Shown: one piece after another, positions 21,246-33,212 of the stretch
Layout of the letters: every line of letters begins with the position of its first letter
Position numbering within the stretch: position 1 is the first letter of the stretch
From: Aspidapion aeneum
Lineage: Eukaryota > Arthropoda > Insecta > Coleoptera > Brentidae
Direction of reading: 5' to 3'
Assembly: GCA_963576565.1 (NCBI GenBank)
Contig: OY755047.1
Location: forward strand, 24,187,171 to 24,251,170
Length of the DNA: 64,000 bases
Program-made: the position numbers and the translations under genes
The notes under the pieces: generated by a model
The model's input: only the letters and a program-made list of their open reading frames with translations
Databases searched by the model: none
Told to the model about the DNA's origin: nothing

Positions 21246-24200
21246 TTAAGACGTCCTGTTGTAATCCAATGTTGGCCTCAATGATAGGCAACCCTCTACC
21301 CAGAAATTGGGCCTGTCCAACATGCTTCGCCACAAATTAAGTTCCTTGCCAGTAGCGTCCATCCATTCTACTGGTTTTCCATAATGTTTTCCTAAAAAAA
21401 ATAAACTTATGAAGCGTTTAACACTTTTCCGGATTATTAACTATAGTCCAGTTTTATTGGCGGGAAGGGAGTAAAGGGGTGTGCACTATAAAAATTGAAA
21501 TTAAAGGTTTAGTATTTTCTGGGCTAAAATAGACATGAAAGATGAAGTAATTTAATAAATATTTTGTCATATAAATCCTGATGGTATTTACTGCAGTAAT
21601 AATATTTAGAAAATTTTTTCTCCATGTTTCTCAATAAATGGGACCACAAAGACTTTGGAGAAAACTTTAAGTTGATTCCTAAAAAATACTCTGCCAATTT
21701 ATGAGCACCTAAGCTCACACTAGGTACTGTAGTTATAGTGTACGTGTAAGCTAATATAACTAAAATGTGAAATGTGTTTTATTCAACTCCAGACTCAATT
21801 ACCTTTCGTTTGATACCACACAAGCCATGTTTTGATTTAAACTCTAATTTTCGAAATTTACCCCCACCCTTTAAAAAAAACCTAACATGTATTTTGTCTA
21901 ACTCCAGACTTAATTACCTATCGTTTGATATCACACACGCCATATTTTCACTAAAACTCTAATTTTTGAAATTTACCCTCACCCTTACAGACAGAATGCG
22001 CGACAAAAAATTTTCAAAATCATCTAACAAGCAAAGATATATAAAAATTTCTGAAATCGGCGCAATTTTTTTTTCTCGAAAAATTTTGGATCACCATAGC
22101 TCACACTACTATACTATAGTATAGTATATGTGAGCTAACTACTATAGTATAGTATATGTGTGAGCTAAAATTGCGCTATTCCAAACGTAATCTGATGATG
22201 TTACGAAAATAAAAATATGTACAGGAGTTTTCAAACTATCGAGCAAAAATCAAAAATATGTGTTTTTTGAAAAATTTTAAACTTGTTGCTATCATTTATA
22301 CAGTTTTTTTTAAATGTAGTAGTTTGTATAATAGCCATTCCACGATTACGGACGGGACACTATTTTGTCAACTTTTTATTACCAATTAACTTGATAATGT
22401 CTTGAGAACCATTGATCCTTGATCCGTAACACGATAGCTCCTAAACCGCTAAACCGATTTTCATAAAATTTTCAGGTAAAATAGTGTTCGACACTCCAAA
22501 GAGCTGATTAGATTTTGGTCAAAATCCATTAATGCAAAGTTTTTTGACAATTAAAAAATTTCAATTATGGTAAATAATATGCGGTTTTCGAAATATAGTA
22601 CATAACATGTTGCTGAATAATTTGTGTTATAACCAAAAACTTCGTATTAACTTTAGTTTCCGAGATATTTACAAAAAACTGTTTTCAAGGCTGACATATC
22701 ATGGCTTCACTTGAAGTGTGCTAATATACTAGCTAGAAAGGTATCAGATCCGTCATGGTCCATTTATTTAATGTCATCCCTGGCTTGGAATTGTTGTTTA
22801 TGATTTTGTGTAAGACCTTACATTATTGGACTTTGGTATTTTTTATTGGTAATAGCCGATTGCGATTAGAAATTGGAAAGGCGGGCTCAAACGACTCGTG
22901 TACTTGGCAAATACACAATTATTTGCGTACTTGGCAAGTATACGAGCTTTGCGAAGTCCAAAAGCAAGCAGAGCGCTCACACGAATTGTATAATTGACAA
23001 GTACGAGAGCGTGAACATACAACAGTACTTGGCAAGTGTACGAATAATCGCGAGCCCTTTGACTCGGCCCATTTTTACCGACCACAAATGGAAAACCAAC
23101 AAGTGACAAATAATTGTACAAGTTACCCACTCACACGACATGGCAAGTATACGCAAGTACCAATTATTCGCCAACTACAGCGTGTCCCATTTTCGATGGG
23201 AACAAATGGGAAACTCGGTTATTATTAAAGATATCGATTTTCTGATTGCACCTTACCGTCCTGTTTTTTTGAGCCCTTAAAAATGGTGTAATCAGATTTT
23301 TGCTATATCCCGTAGTTTCGCTAATATAGGGAGTTTTTGAAAAAAATTGCATTTTTAATAATCCTTTATATTTCGCCCATTTTGCAAGATATTTTTATTC
23401 TGTAAAAATCTTGTCATGGCAACTTTTTTAGAAGAAAATAGTGTTGTCAGTTTTTTAAAATATTGTTTAGTTTTGGAGATATGGCATTTATAATACAAAA
23501 ATTTAATACGGACCTGGATTTTTTTACTACTATTTTGATTGGTTTCATGCTATTATTATCACAAAATAATAAAAATTTCATATTTTTTTGTTTAAGGTTA
23601 AAAAAAGAATATTTAAAATTTATAAAAAATTCCGAATCTGGAAATGTCAAACATAAATATATATTAAAAATTGCTACTTGAACGATTTTTGGTTTAACTG
23701 TTTTGATACTTGGTAGATTAAAATAGTTTTACGTTAATTTAAAGATTTATTTGAAACAAAGTTTACGACAAAATAAATACAAAAAAAAAGGAATTACAAA
23801 AAATAATAACTAATTTTTCTTTAATGATATAAATGTTCAAACTGATGGCCATTATGTGTAAGACATTGTTGGTATTTTTAAGTAATTTTTCTTAACGCAT
23901 TTTGCATAAAAATATTTCTGCAATCTAAATATTTTTCAAAATCTCGATATGGTCGATTTCTAGCCATTTAAGAATAATTTTGAGTTAGCCATTCACAAAA
24001 ATGACAAGAAAAATGACAATGTTAATTCCACGCTATTGTTTTTCCATGTTGAAGTAAATATCATCAGTTATTATATTATTTTTTTAAACCTTTAGTCAAA
24101 ACGATATTAAAGTTTTATTATTTTGTGATAATAATAGCATGAAACCAATCAACATAGTAATACAAAAAGTCTAGGTCCGTATTTAATTTTCTTATGATAA

Positions 24201-27200
24201 ATACCATATCTCAAAAAGTAAACAATATTTAAAAAAATTGACAACGCCATTATTTTGCTCTAAAAAAGTTACCATTAAAATGTTTTTACAGAATAAAAAT
24301 ATCTTGCAAAATAATTAAAAATGCAATTTTTTGAAAAACTCCCTGTATTAGCTGAACCATTTTTAAGGGCTCAAAAAAGAGCACGGTAAGGTGCAATCAG
24401 AAAATCGATATCTTTAATAACAACCGAATTTCCCATTTAATCCCATCGAAAATGGGACACGCTGTACACGAGTCGTTTGATCCCGGCTTAACACACAAAG
24501 GTGATATCGTGCTTTCAAACATTGATACTTTTGTCTATAAAATCAGTTGAATCACTGGGTCCAGTTAGAGTCCCTGTATGTTGACATATTTGGATATATT
24601 AATATATCCAAATATGTCAACATACAGGGACTCTAGGTCCAGTGAACCGTTCTGGCACTTACCATACTTGGAAGCCTTAAAAAATTTATATACATGTGTT
24701 TCGGTAGCCCGATTGGTGGGGCGTTGGCGTACAAAACGAGAGGTTCCGGGTTCGAGTCCCTACGCGTCAATGTACTAACCTGTTCCCAACGAAAATCGAA
24801 CCCCTCCCAGGAATTCATTGGTAGAGAGCCTGTCGTGGTCCCACACTGTCAATTCTAAACTGCGTTCTGCCAACTCCTGCAGTGTGACGTCGTCGTAAAG
24901 GAACGTGTGGTTCCAGCTGGGGTTTACTGAACGCTTAATGACTGGCGTCTTTTGTTTTGACGTTCGGCTTTTGTCGGGAAGTAGGTAACTGTCAAAAAAA
25001 ATCAGTTATGGCATTATATTTGTGGCAAATATTCAAATTTATTGAAACAGTTCCTTTTGATAGAGTATTCGCTCGAGGAGTTCTGAAAACACGTGACACG
25101 AAGGTGCATATTTTAAAGTACAAATCACGTGATAAATTGCATCCCAATCCAAGGACAACAAAAAAATAGAGGCCACTACCCTGAAAAAATCAGCTGTTCT
25201 CGGGGGGCTGACTTTTTACATTGGATCTTATGGGAGATTAGACGTCTTTTATGATATTTTCAAAAAGGCACTACAGATTCCGCGAAATTTCAATGAAATA
25301 TTCTCAGACACCATCCCGAGATTTCACCAAACTTTTGTAAGGATGCAAGATAATTAACAGGTTGTCTTCAATATTTAGCATTCCTTATTAAAAAATCAGC
25401 CCCCGACGTCAACAAAGTGGAGGATCGTGGCCCGTCCGTTTTGCTGGCCCTGCCCGAGCGTACAACGCTGCAAAACGACCTCAGTATTTATTTTCGAAAC
25501 AAGATTTCATTTGTTTAATGTGAATATTACGATATTTTAAGATTATTGTATCGGAAAGACATCTGCTTGCTGCCTCAAGATTCGCTAGATGAAGACCGTA
25601 TGGTTGAAGAGTAAAACATTCTAAAGAAGGCCAAATATATTTTTGGTTTTGCAATCACAGAAAGTTACCTTCAAGAAAAAAAGTAAAGGAGAAAAAAGCT
25701 ACAGAAAGCTGCTGAAGAAAATCGAAAAAACAAGAAAGAATCGACAAGCAAAACAAATCAGAAATAATAAAATAACAGAATTAGAAAAAGGAGGTGAGAT
25801 TTCTGCAGCAGGAAATATTGTCAGGCAGGTCAACGAAATTATTTAAAAAACACTGACGAAAAAATTAATGGAGGGGTATTGAGATTGCACTAAACCTCGA
25901 AGAATCCTTAAGAAACTTAGAAAAAAGAATATTATGAAAAGGCTACCATTTCAAGTCATTCATAATTATGAAGCCTGCGTAAAATTATCTTCCTCTCAGT
26001 CGTTAACCTCTAGTGCATATTTGAGGTTAGAAAGAGGGAGATAATTTAACGTAAGTGAAAAAGATTGGAAAATTGCATTTTTATCCTCAATGCATAAAAT
26101 AGGAAACAAGCTGGATTGCAACAATTACAGAGGAATTTCAGTAACCAGTACTCTAAGTAGATTGTACGGTAGGAGTCTTAGAGATCTAATAGATAATGAT
26201 TTTCATAAACAAGAAGAAGAAGACCAAAGTGGGTTTCGTGCAGGCAGTGATAATGTGTTCTATCTTAAACAAGTAACTGAGAATAGGAGTGCCAGAAATA
26301 TAGAAACTCATGTTCATTGTGGACCTATAGAAAGCAAATGATACTGTTTCATTGGAAAAACTATGGACAGTGTTGGAGCAAATAAATATTAATCATACAT
26401 ATATAAAAGCGATCAAACAACTATACAACGGATGAACGACGAAAGATTACCAAAACAGGTCCTAGCATGGCAGCCAATCGGGCGCAGAAAAAGAGGGCGT
26501 CCTAAACTGGAATGGCAACAGTCAATCCAAAGATCAATGAGTCAAAAAAACCTGACAGAAGATGATTATCAGGATCGAAGGAGGTAGAGAATAGGCATCG
26601 TACAATGTAGAAAAAACGTTCTAAACCGACATAGCAGTAGTAGTAGAAAAGATTGAGTGAGATAAATGATTCACTAATACGTACCTCTTGACAAATGGGT
26701 CGCAGGTACCGTTGACTTTGACAGCTATCAGCGCCTTGGCCTCTTTGACCAGGACGTGCAGCGCCCCCCTCGATCGCTTGCCTTTCTTCGGTACCGTCAT
26801 GTCGGGCGGTACGAACTTCAGTGCCACCATGATGTCACCTTTGAACGATTGAAGGTTGTCCTCGAAGGGTTCAGTCTACAAAACCAAAAGTTTTATTTAA
26901 AAAAATGTCTACAAAGTACTGCAATTAAATACTGAGATTTCTGTTTTAGCGGTGAGACTGGCAACACTATCCACGTAGTCGTTCTATGTTGTAAATTTGA
27001 TTTTGATTACGTTCGTTGTTTTGGAGAAATACATTTTAAAACCTGAGGTGTTTAATGCACTCCGTTAAAAGAAAGATGACCTCGATCATGTTTATTGACC
27101 TTTGAGGCCAGATTCTTTTACTTTTAAGGTCATGTTTATAGATTCTTTAAGGTCATGTTCCTTGACTTTTAAGGTCGTGTTCCTTGAGTTTTAGGGTCAC

Positions 27201-30173
27201 ATTCCCTGAGGTTTAAGGTAAAATTCTTTGTCTTTTAAGGTCATGTTTCTTGACTTTTAAGGTCATGTTTAGTGGTAGTTTTGCAGAGTACTTACCCGTT
27301 CTTGTAAATTATACCACTTCGGTGAAGGATCGTCGAAAACTTTATCTCCTAAAGCCATTCGGACCTCTCCCAAAAAGTCGTTTCTCCCAAACATGTCCGA
27401 GTGCCAAACTGTTAACCTGTAAAAAAATAATAAATATAAATAAATAAACGAAAGTACCAAAATGACGTTATGGAAACAAGGACATACGGAAAAAACATTG
27501 TCTAAATCAAAATTCGGAAAAAAGTAATGTTGGGTTTTGAAGGTATCAAGGTCAATAAGGACGGATATAGTAAAAACTTTGTAAGTTCATATTTTGCAAA
27601 CCAAACATTTTTTGAATAAAAGCATCGAGGTGACGTATCGTGAAGCCAAGCAAATGCAAAATTTGAATCAAAATTTGGAATAAAAGTCATTTCTGATTTT
27701 TAAGTGCATCCAAGTCCTATTTGGTAAAAACTTTTAAAAATTTATATTTTGCTAAGCATTTTTTTAACAAAACAGGGGGATGGCGTACTCTGGAGCTAAG
27801 CAGATTCGGGTTTATTATATTTATAAGCTTAAAAATGGCCAATATCTTAAAATCGAATAAAATGACTTACTGCGTTCTTTACCTTATTAAAACATTTTTA
27901 TTACTTACCAAAGAGTTCTTAATTCTAATTCATTAAGAGTCATAGTAAACTTGAGACATTCGTCAAACACTGGATTCAAAGTGTGTTTCTTCACTTTTGT
28001 CTTTCTTTTGCCACTTTTTGATTTATCCGGTAGTAAATAAACCTAAAAAAACAAAATTTTTGTTACAAATCAAGGAAAATTAGAAAAAATAAAATACAAA
28101 ATTGTCTCTATATGTGTGGGACCTTTAAAAAAGGTATATTAATACTAAACATATTACTATGTTATATACTTCGCCAAGGCGTTTGATTCAGTCAAGATAA
28201 ACAAAATTCATAACTTCTTAACTTTGCCGAAGATAAAAGTAGATGTAGCAAAAAAAGTTAAATGGGCTGCTAGTTTGTAAATATTTTTCTAGATGTAGCT
28301 TTAGTCTTCGGAGGGTTTGGTAGGGTCAGTGGACTATTTATAGTTCTTCTTCTTGAAGTAGCATGGCAACGCGAATCTGATTTGCTGTTGCTCTTAACAG
28401 ATGATTCGACGTCATGTCGCACACGTCTCTTAAATTATCTTAAGTCAGGACATTCTTCTTCTTTGGATTCTATTGCCTTTTTCCCTTTTCGTCTTTCATT
28501 TTATTGAGTAGAAAGTAAATGTCGAATTTCCATTCATTTAGTTGTTGTAAACAAGACGTTTCGATTAGTATGTAGGTTTCCTATATGCAGTGGATTCAAT
28601 ATTTCTGTCCATTCCATTTTGGCAGTTTGCAATAGCCCCATCTTTCAAAAGCTTCAAGTCTGGTCATTTCACTCTTTTTATTGTCCAGGCTTCACATCCA
28701 TAAATACGAGCTGAGATTTATCACATTTTTGTTTATCCAGATGCCTAGATATTTTCACTGCGATATTTTTTATTAGTGTTTTATGAACCAACGAATTAAG
28801 AATCCAAAGGTTAGATTCTTCATCAGAACCATATATTTAGTTTATAAACCTAGGGACCTAAACACTCACCTTAACATAAGGATCAGACCTATTCCTCTTG
28901 GTGTCCACTGGTGCCAAATCTCGGCACTGTTTGATCTCGATTTCCAGATCACCAGCTTTGTAGTTGTACTGCAAACCGAACTCGACCTGTCCTTTGACAG
29001 TGACAGTTCCGTGGCGGCCCTCTCCTGCTCCTGAGTATACGCTGGCCATCGAATCGGATCTATTAAACTGCAAAAAAAATATACTGTTAACCCTCGATTG
29101 GTGAGGTACAGCAATCGAAACAATAGGACAAAACAAGACCATAAGAAACAAGGAATGGTTTGATGAAGAATGCAGAAGTTTAACGGAAGAAAAGCCAGAG
29201 AACTATGTTTTCAGAGGGATACTACAGCCTGAGCTGGCTATCGGAGAGTACCTAATGTTGATTCCGCCCTACGAGATCCACCTCCGTTTTTATTTAGATT
29301 TTAAACAGGCTTTTGACACTGTAAATTAGGAGATAACGATGCAGGATTTGGCTACTTTGGGAATCCCCTTAAAATACATTAAGCTTATCAACGCTTCTAT
29401 TCATTCTTCTATTCTAAAGATGTAGTAAAAAGAAATAATCAGTTCTTAGAGCCATTCTGGGTAACTTCAGGAGTAAGGAAAGGTGATCTGGGAGTCGATT
29501 TTTTGCAAAGAGGCACAAAAGTGTCTCTAGACCAAAAAAGTGTACGTAGTCACATCAAAGAAAATCATGTCTTATTATGAGCCTTGCCAGATTGAGCAAT
29601 ATTTCATCAAAAAGATTTCTGGAAATATTTGCAGTTTTTTTGTACTACGGTTACTTGGCGAAGTCAAACCAATAAAATTTTGTTGTGAAGAAATTTTCGA
29701 GTTATAAAAATATAGCCAAGCCTTGTTTGAAGCAAATCTTTTTAAGTGTTTTAAGATTACTAAATAGAGAAATGGAAAAAACATACAAAATTGTTTAGAA
29801 ACATTATCCGTTTTGTCGACCAAATCAGGTTCAACTCATGGGTGAACCTAGTCATAATTAGAGACCGAAGTTAGAGACAGAGATTGAGACACTTTTGTGT
29901 CCCTTTGCAAAAAATCGACTCCCTGGTCCTTGAAACTTCTGCTAGGATGATTGACACAAAAGGATCCTTAGGTCTATAGTCTTACCCCAAGATTAGATAA
30001 ACTTCTCCTATGCAAAGCGACATATTGGTCAATGTCCTCCTCGTGCGGCCATTCTTGACCCGACAACGAGCTGGTTTTCCGTCGGGTAGATGGCGCCACC
30101 GGACTCGGGGTCGCGCTCTTGCTGACTCTAGCGAGCATTGGCGACGAGTGGGCCTCGTATAGGCTGACATCGT
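21246..30173 (-). CDS. btsz: Bitesize / synaptotagmin-like protein, tandem C2 domains (seven 3' exons)
   Basis: Minus-strand exons in order of translation are 30,173-29,986, 29,067-28,870, 28,042-27,909, 27,416-27,296, 26,875-26,685, 24,988-24,780 and 21,391-21,246 (TAA at 21,246-21,248). All borders are GT-AG and the phases match throughout. Exon 1 here is a Ser/Pro-rich linker. C2A starts at VEFGLQYNYKAGDLEI and includes LTVWHSDMFGRNDFLGEV. C2B includes LELTVWDHDRLSTNEFLGG. The tail has GKPVEWMDATG and DRPNFWVEG, characteristic of Slp/bitesize proteins. C2B loop 1 (KVNGTCDP) lacks one usual acidic calcium ligand, so its calcium binding is probably weak (inference). Slp proteins link Rab27-type GTPases and phospholipids to secretory vesicles; Drosophila bitesize acts in epithelial junction and actin organisation. 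The N-terminal Rab-binding part is not in this stretch. Confidence 0.93.
21703..22180 (+). repeat. ~480-bp repeat, family D, copy 1
   Basis: It is bounded by CTAAGCTCACACTAGGTACT on the left and by repeated ACTATAGTATAGTATATGTG palindromes with TGTGAGCTA on the right. Inside, a block with AACTCCAGACT(C/T)AATTACC is duplicated in tandem at 21,784 and 21,900. A second copy, inverted, lies at 34,160-34,610. It sits in the last bitesize intron. Confidence 0.7.
22330..22765 (-). repeat. Family A repeat, copy 2 (inverted)
   Basis: An inverted copy of the repeat at 51,130-51,630, ending GCTAGAAAGGTATCAGATCC. It is within the last bitesize intron. Confidence 0.7.
23178..24466. mobile_element. 1.29-kb foldback element with ~500-bp inverted arms, family E
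   Basis: CGTGTCCCATTTTCGATGGG at the left is mirrored by a block ending CCATCGAAAATGGGACACG at the right. The inverted match continues inward through the TTGCAAGATATTTTTATTCTG and GATTGGTTTCATGC segments, so each arm is about 500 bp at roughly 85% by eye. The 200-300 bp centre has no convincing transposase. A half copy lies at 39,791-40,060. In the last bitesize intron. Confidence 0.75.
24558..24643. mobile_element. Perfect 70-bp palindromic insertion with 8-bp target duplication
   Basis: 24,566-24,635 is a perfect palindrome with no spacer: the left half begins TAGAGTCCCTGTATGTTGAC and the right half is its exact reverse complement. It is flanked by exact direct repeats GGTCCAGT at 24,558-24,565 and 24,636-24,643. 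An 8-bp duplication fits a hAT-type (or P-type) insertion. In the last bitesize intron. Confidence 0.85.
24703..24768 (+). repeat. tRNA-derived SINE-like segment with intact B box
   Basis: GGTAGCCCGATTGGTGGGGC resembles a tRNA 5' half with a degenerate A box, and GGTTCGAGTCC at 24,749-24,759 is a perfect Pol III B box. There is no folded acceptor stem, so this is a tRNA-like or SINE head rather than a tRNA gene. It ends about 11 bases from the bitesize splice donor at 24,779 on the opposite strand. Confidence 0.6.
25640..26640 (+). mobile_element. LINE type 1 copy with internal deletion
   Basis: In order it holds a basic coiled segment, an RT fingers block with YRGISVTSTLSRLYGRSL, then QSGFRAG (RT 2a-type region). 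After a jump past the catalytic core comes the 3' block with RLPKQVLAWQPIGRRKRGRP and a TAG-repeat tail at about 26,630-26,645. The frames are broken. It lies in a bitesize intron, ending 40 bases from the exon at 26,685. Confidence 0.85.
28325..28740 (-). mobile_element. LINE type 2 fragment (YGCEAWT-type 3' end)
   Basis: On the minus strand it encodes a block starting CGCEAWTIK and ending near LLRATANQIRVAML, with several stops between. The order matches the post-RT tail of a common insect LINE ORF. The same region is amplified at 37,130-39,300. In a bitesize intron. Confidence 0.75.
29160..29489 (+). mobile_element. LINE reverse transcriptase fragment (type 3)
   Basis: The plus strand has RT motif A as YLDFKQAFDTVN and motif B-like GVRKGDL, separated by a stop and a frameshift. 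It is interrupted by the TIR element at 29,490. In a bitesize intron. Confidence 0.8.
29490..29923. mobile_element. 434-bp TIR element (GGGAGTCGATTTTTTGCAAAG tips)
   Basis: The left tip GGGAGTCGATTTTTTGCAAA is mirrored by TTTGCAAAAAATCGACTCCC at the right; both continue into an ACACTTTTGTG word, giving ~35-40 bp terminal inverted repeats. It is inserted directly after the RT fragment. No coding capacity. Confidence 0.75.
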
Positions 30174-30763
30174 CTGAAAAAAAGAATAGAACTTAAGAAA
30201 TAATTCCCAGCACAATCTAGTGCCTCACAGTAGTGTTCGGTGAAATTTGAGATAGGGGAAGCAGTTTTTTAATTTTCTACAAAAAACTAATATACATTAA
30301 AAATACCCATCCGCAGGCCATTGTCAAAATCACACAAAAACGCTTGCTCATATTTAATGGAAACAATTGCTTAGTCTGAGGTTAAGCGGTAGAACTTGAT
30401 CATTGCAATCATGCAGTTGATTCAAACTATTTTGTATGTAATTAAAAACTGGAAATTAAACAGTGGCGTATCATTATTTTCTTCAAAAATGCCGTGGGCA
30501 ATTCTCACACGAACGCTCAGGAGCCGTATTCTTCAAAGTTTGTGAAGGGAGTGCTCCCGGGAGCGTTCCTGATAAATCAAATTCACTTTTTGTCCAGTGG
30601 AATGAAAATGTCGTATTCTTGAACGCTCGAAGCGGTTTGTGAGTGCAGGGTTTAGAATCACGCGGTGCAACTCCAATGCACAACGTTGCCGCGTATCTCG
30701 CAACTAACCAAAGTGCGTTTTATACCATTTTATTTTTTAATTCAGGAATTTTTTTTAAAATTA

Positions 30764-31027
30764 GGGACTTGCAAATAAAACCAGGCAGTAATAGTGCCGG
30801 GCACTATTCTGACAGTTTTCCATTGAGACAGTTGATCTTTCAAAATTGACATACCAAAGTCGAATTTATAAATCAAGTAGTTTATTTTCCATTAATAATG
30901 ATGGCACTATTAATTCCGGCTCTTATGATACACAATTAAAGGCCTAATTTTGATAGAAGACAGCTTTTCTTGTAATGAGAAACTGTCGAATGCACAATTA
31001 GTGCCTGACTTTATTGCAATAAGTCCT
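30764..31027. mobile_element. MITE family B, copy 3, flanked by TA
   Basis: Starts GGGACTTGCAAATAAAACC and ends TTGCAATAAGTCCT between TA dinucleotides. About 80% similar by eye to the 2,934-3,213 copy. In the first intron of the proposed short bitesize transcript. Confidence 0.7.
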
Positions 31028-31789
31028 TAATTATCTCAAAAAATTTTAGCTTTAGGGAGCCCTGGCTCGAGACCCTCCCCTTGATGCGCCTATGTCTACA
31101 TAAACATAACTCACACTTATTTCGGTCAGTTATTTCAGGCCAAATCGAGTTATGATTATTAATGTTTAACACTTTGTTTATAGAGGCCTATTAAAGTGCT
31201 TTTATATAAGGACACTTTAAAAATGTAGTTTGTGAGAACACTACATTATACATTATTTTAAACCGCCTTTAGGTTCAGATAAATGTTTCTCTGTAGTGTC
31301 AACTTAATAAACGCGCGGCTTTGCTCGCTTCTAAGATGTAATATAATATGTTATATAGGTACACATTTATATTATGCATTAAATTAAACACTCTCACTCA
31401 ATTGGGTCTGAAAGTGGATATATTGCTTTTAACCTATGCACCGCAGTATAGCAATTTAGTTTCAGCTCTATTTTTAATTTCGCAAAAAAAAATACAAATC
31501 ACAAAACAAATAAGTGAGGTTAGAAACTTTCCCGGGAACTCGTTTTCACCTCGTGAGACGTGGTGAACTTGAATTCACGGGAGTGTGCTTTGGGGAATAG
31601 AGCATTCACCTTTTTACGGTGAGGACTACTCACATTCTTCTCCCAAAAATTCAAGAATACGTATCCTGGTCGAAATAGAAAATACATATTATACCTCAGT
31701 AAATCCCTCTTGATGAATAGAAAGTATGTACCAAATTTCACACAAATTACTACAGCATTACACAGACATTAACAAAAAGGAGATTTTAT

Positions 31790-31980
31790 GCGTAAAGTAC
31801 ACGGCATGGGAATACGATTTAACGACCGATTTACCTTATACACTCTATAGTTTGCTTACGACCAAGTAATTGTAGCTAATGATAAAGAAGACATGGAGTA
31901 TATGATGAGAAAGTTAACGGAAGAATACCAAAAGGGGGATAACAGTGAACGTGGACAAAACAAAGTACTTATGTTTTTTT
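31790..31980 (+). mobile_element. LINE type 1 RT fragment around motif C
   Basis: The plus strand reads a decayed motif C (FAYDQVIVAND) followed by KEDMEYMMRKLTEEYQK. It is closely related to the minus-strand block at 1,411-1,720. Confidence 0.75.
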
Positions 31981-32349
31981 TTGCATATCTTTAACACTCT
32001 GTATTAAAACCTTTGGGACATATCTCCATATAAAGTTTTTTTCTGAAAATGAGTCACTCTATATAAAATTGCTGTAAATTAACTGCACTATATCTGGGAT
32101 GGTCATTAAAAACTAATATGCTGATTTGTGAGTGTGACTAAACGGATAGTATTATGTTACGTTTGTTTTGTAGAAATTACATTTTGCTGATAAAGTGGTT
32201 TTACTCAAAAGTAAAGAGGTGTTTTGTTATTGTAATATTATATTACAAATGTGATATAAAATAATTTAAATAATATTCCTGACCGTTGAAGTTGTAAAAT
32301 ATTTTACATCCTGGGAATCGGTCAATAAAAATCTCTCTTTTTAGTTTGT

Positions 32350-32378
32350 GACGTTTCAGTTTCTTCAACAATCATCAG
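32350..32378 (-). ncRNA. Possible second hammerhead-like core
   Basis: On the minus strand CTGATGA is followed 14 bases later by GAAA and CGTC, the same spacing logic as at 18,790. The intervening stem (GTT/AAC) is weak. No Penelope coding sequence is recognisable nearby, so this is only a candidate. Confidence 0.3.
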
Positions 32379-33212
32379 ACATATTTTTCTCTGTACGTTG
32401 GACTTCTCCATAGAACCCTCCATGCCTTGAATCCCTGGCATTTGTTGTAATTATGCAATGTCTGCTAACTTAAAAAAAATTCACTCTTAGACCTAATGTC
32501 TTTTAGAAACGTAAAATCATTTCTTTTTTGTAAACTTTGATGTGACAAAGCTGACTATTTATAAAAAATTTGGGTACTTCTTGGGTCAAAAGAATTTTAG
32601 CCAAAAAAATCGAAAAATATTTTTGGATGATACGTTATCACAAAGGAGCTAAGTGAAGCCCGAGTTTGAATACTAAACTATAAAAAAAAAGTTTTTTCTC
32701 TCTTAACTTTTGTTTTTTTGACAAAAAAGGTCTTTTAAGGTACGTTGACCGCTTCAGTGGCGTGCTGCGCGTCCTGTGCGTTCGAAGTTTTTTGTATTGC
32801 CCTATACGCATAATACCTACATAGGAGAGTTTAAAAATGTAACTTCTAAAAACAGTCAATCTATCTACCGCCAGTCTTAGAGTAATCCTTAAAAGCTTGT
32901 CCTAGTAAAGTGCGAGAAAGGAACCCGACTTTTCTTTTTGTTTGTGACCCCGCCTTTTAAAATGGCCTGTATTATCCCTACCAAAAGTCGGCGAAATCGG
33001 AGACTGAAAGACTCCGGGCCGGACCTTATTGTGTAAAAATCGATTCCACCTTCTCCCTAAAGAATCAAGGGTCGAACTATAACGAGTGGTCTCGCAGCTT
33101 CATGACTTACAGAAAGTCACATTTGTTTGCTTTACTGTTAGGGGTATACAATAGAGTCCATTAAAGGCGGGGTACAAGTTTGGCTTTTAACAATCACTTT
33201 GGAACACCCGGT

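Noticed and set aside
23463..23681. 72-codon plus-strand frame with a hydrophobic stretch
   Set aside because: It lies wholly within one arm of the foldback element and is mirrored by stops in the other arm.
24703..24768. tRNA gene
   Set aside because: The B box is intact, but no acceptor stem or proper anticodon arm folds; a SINE head is more likely.
29982..30215. Minus-strand open frame starting MCWELF with an Arg-rich body
   Set aside because: It covers the real bitesize exon 29,986-30,173 but in the wrong frame; splice phases require the Ser/Pro-rich frame that ends HRRSLSNLG.
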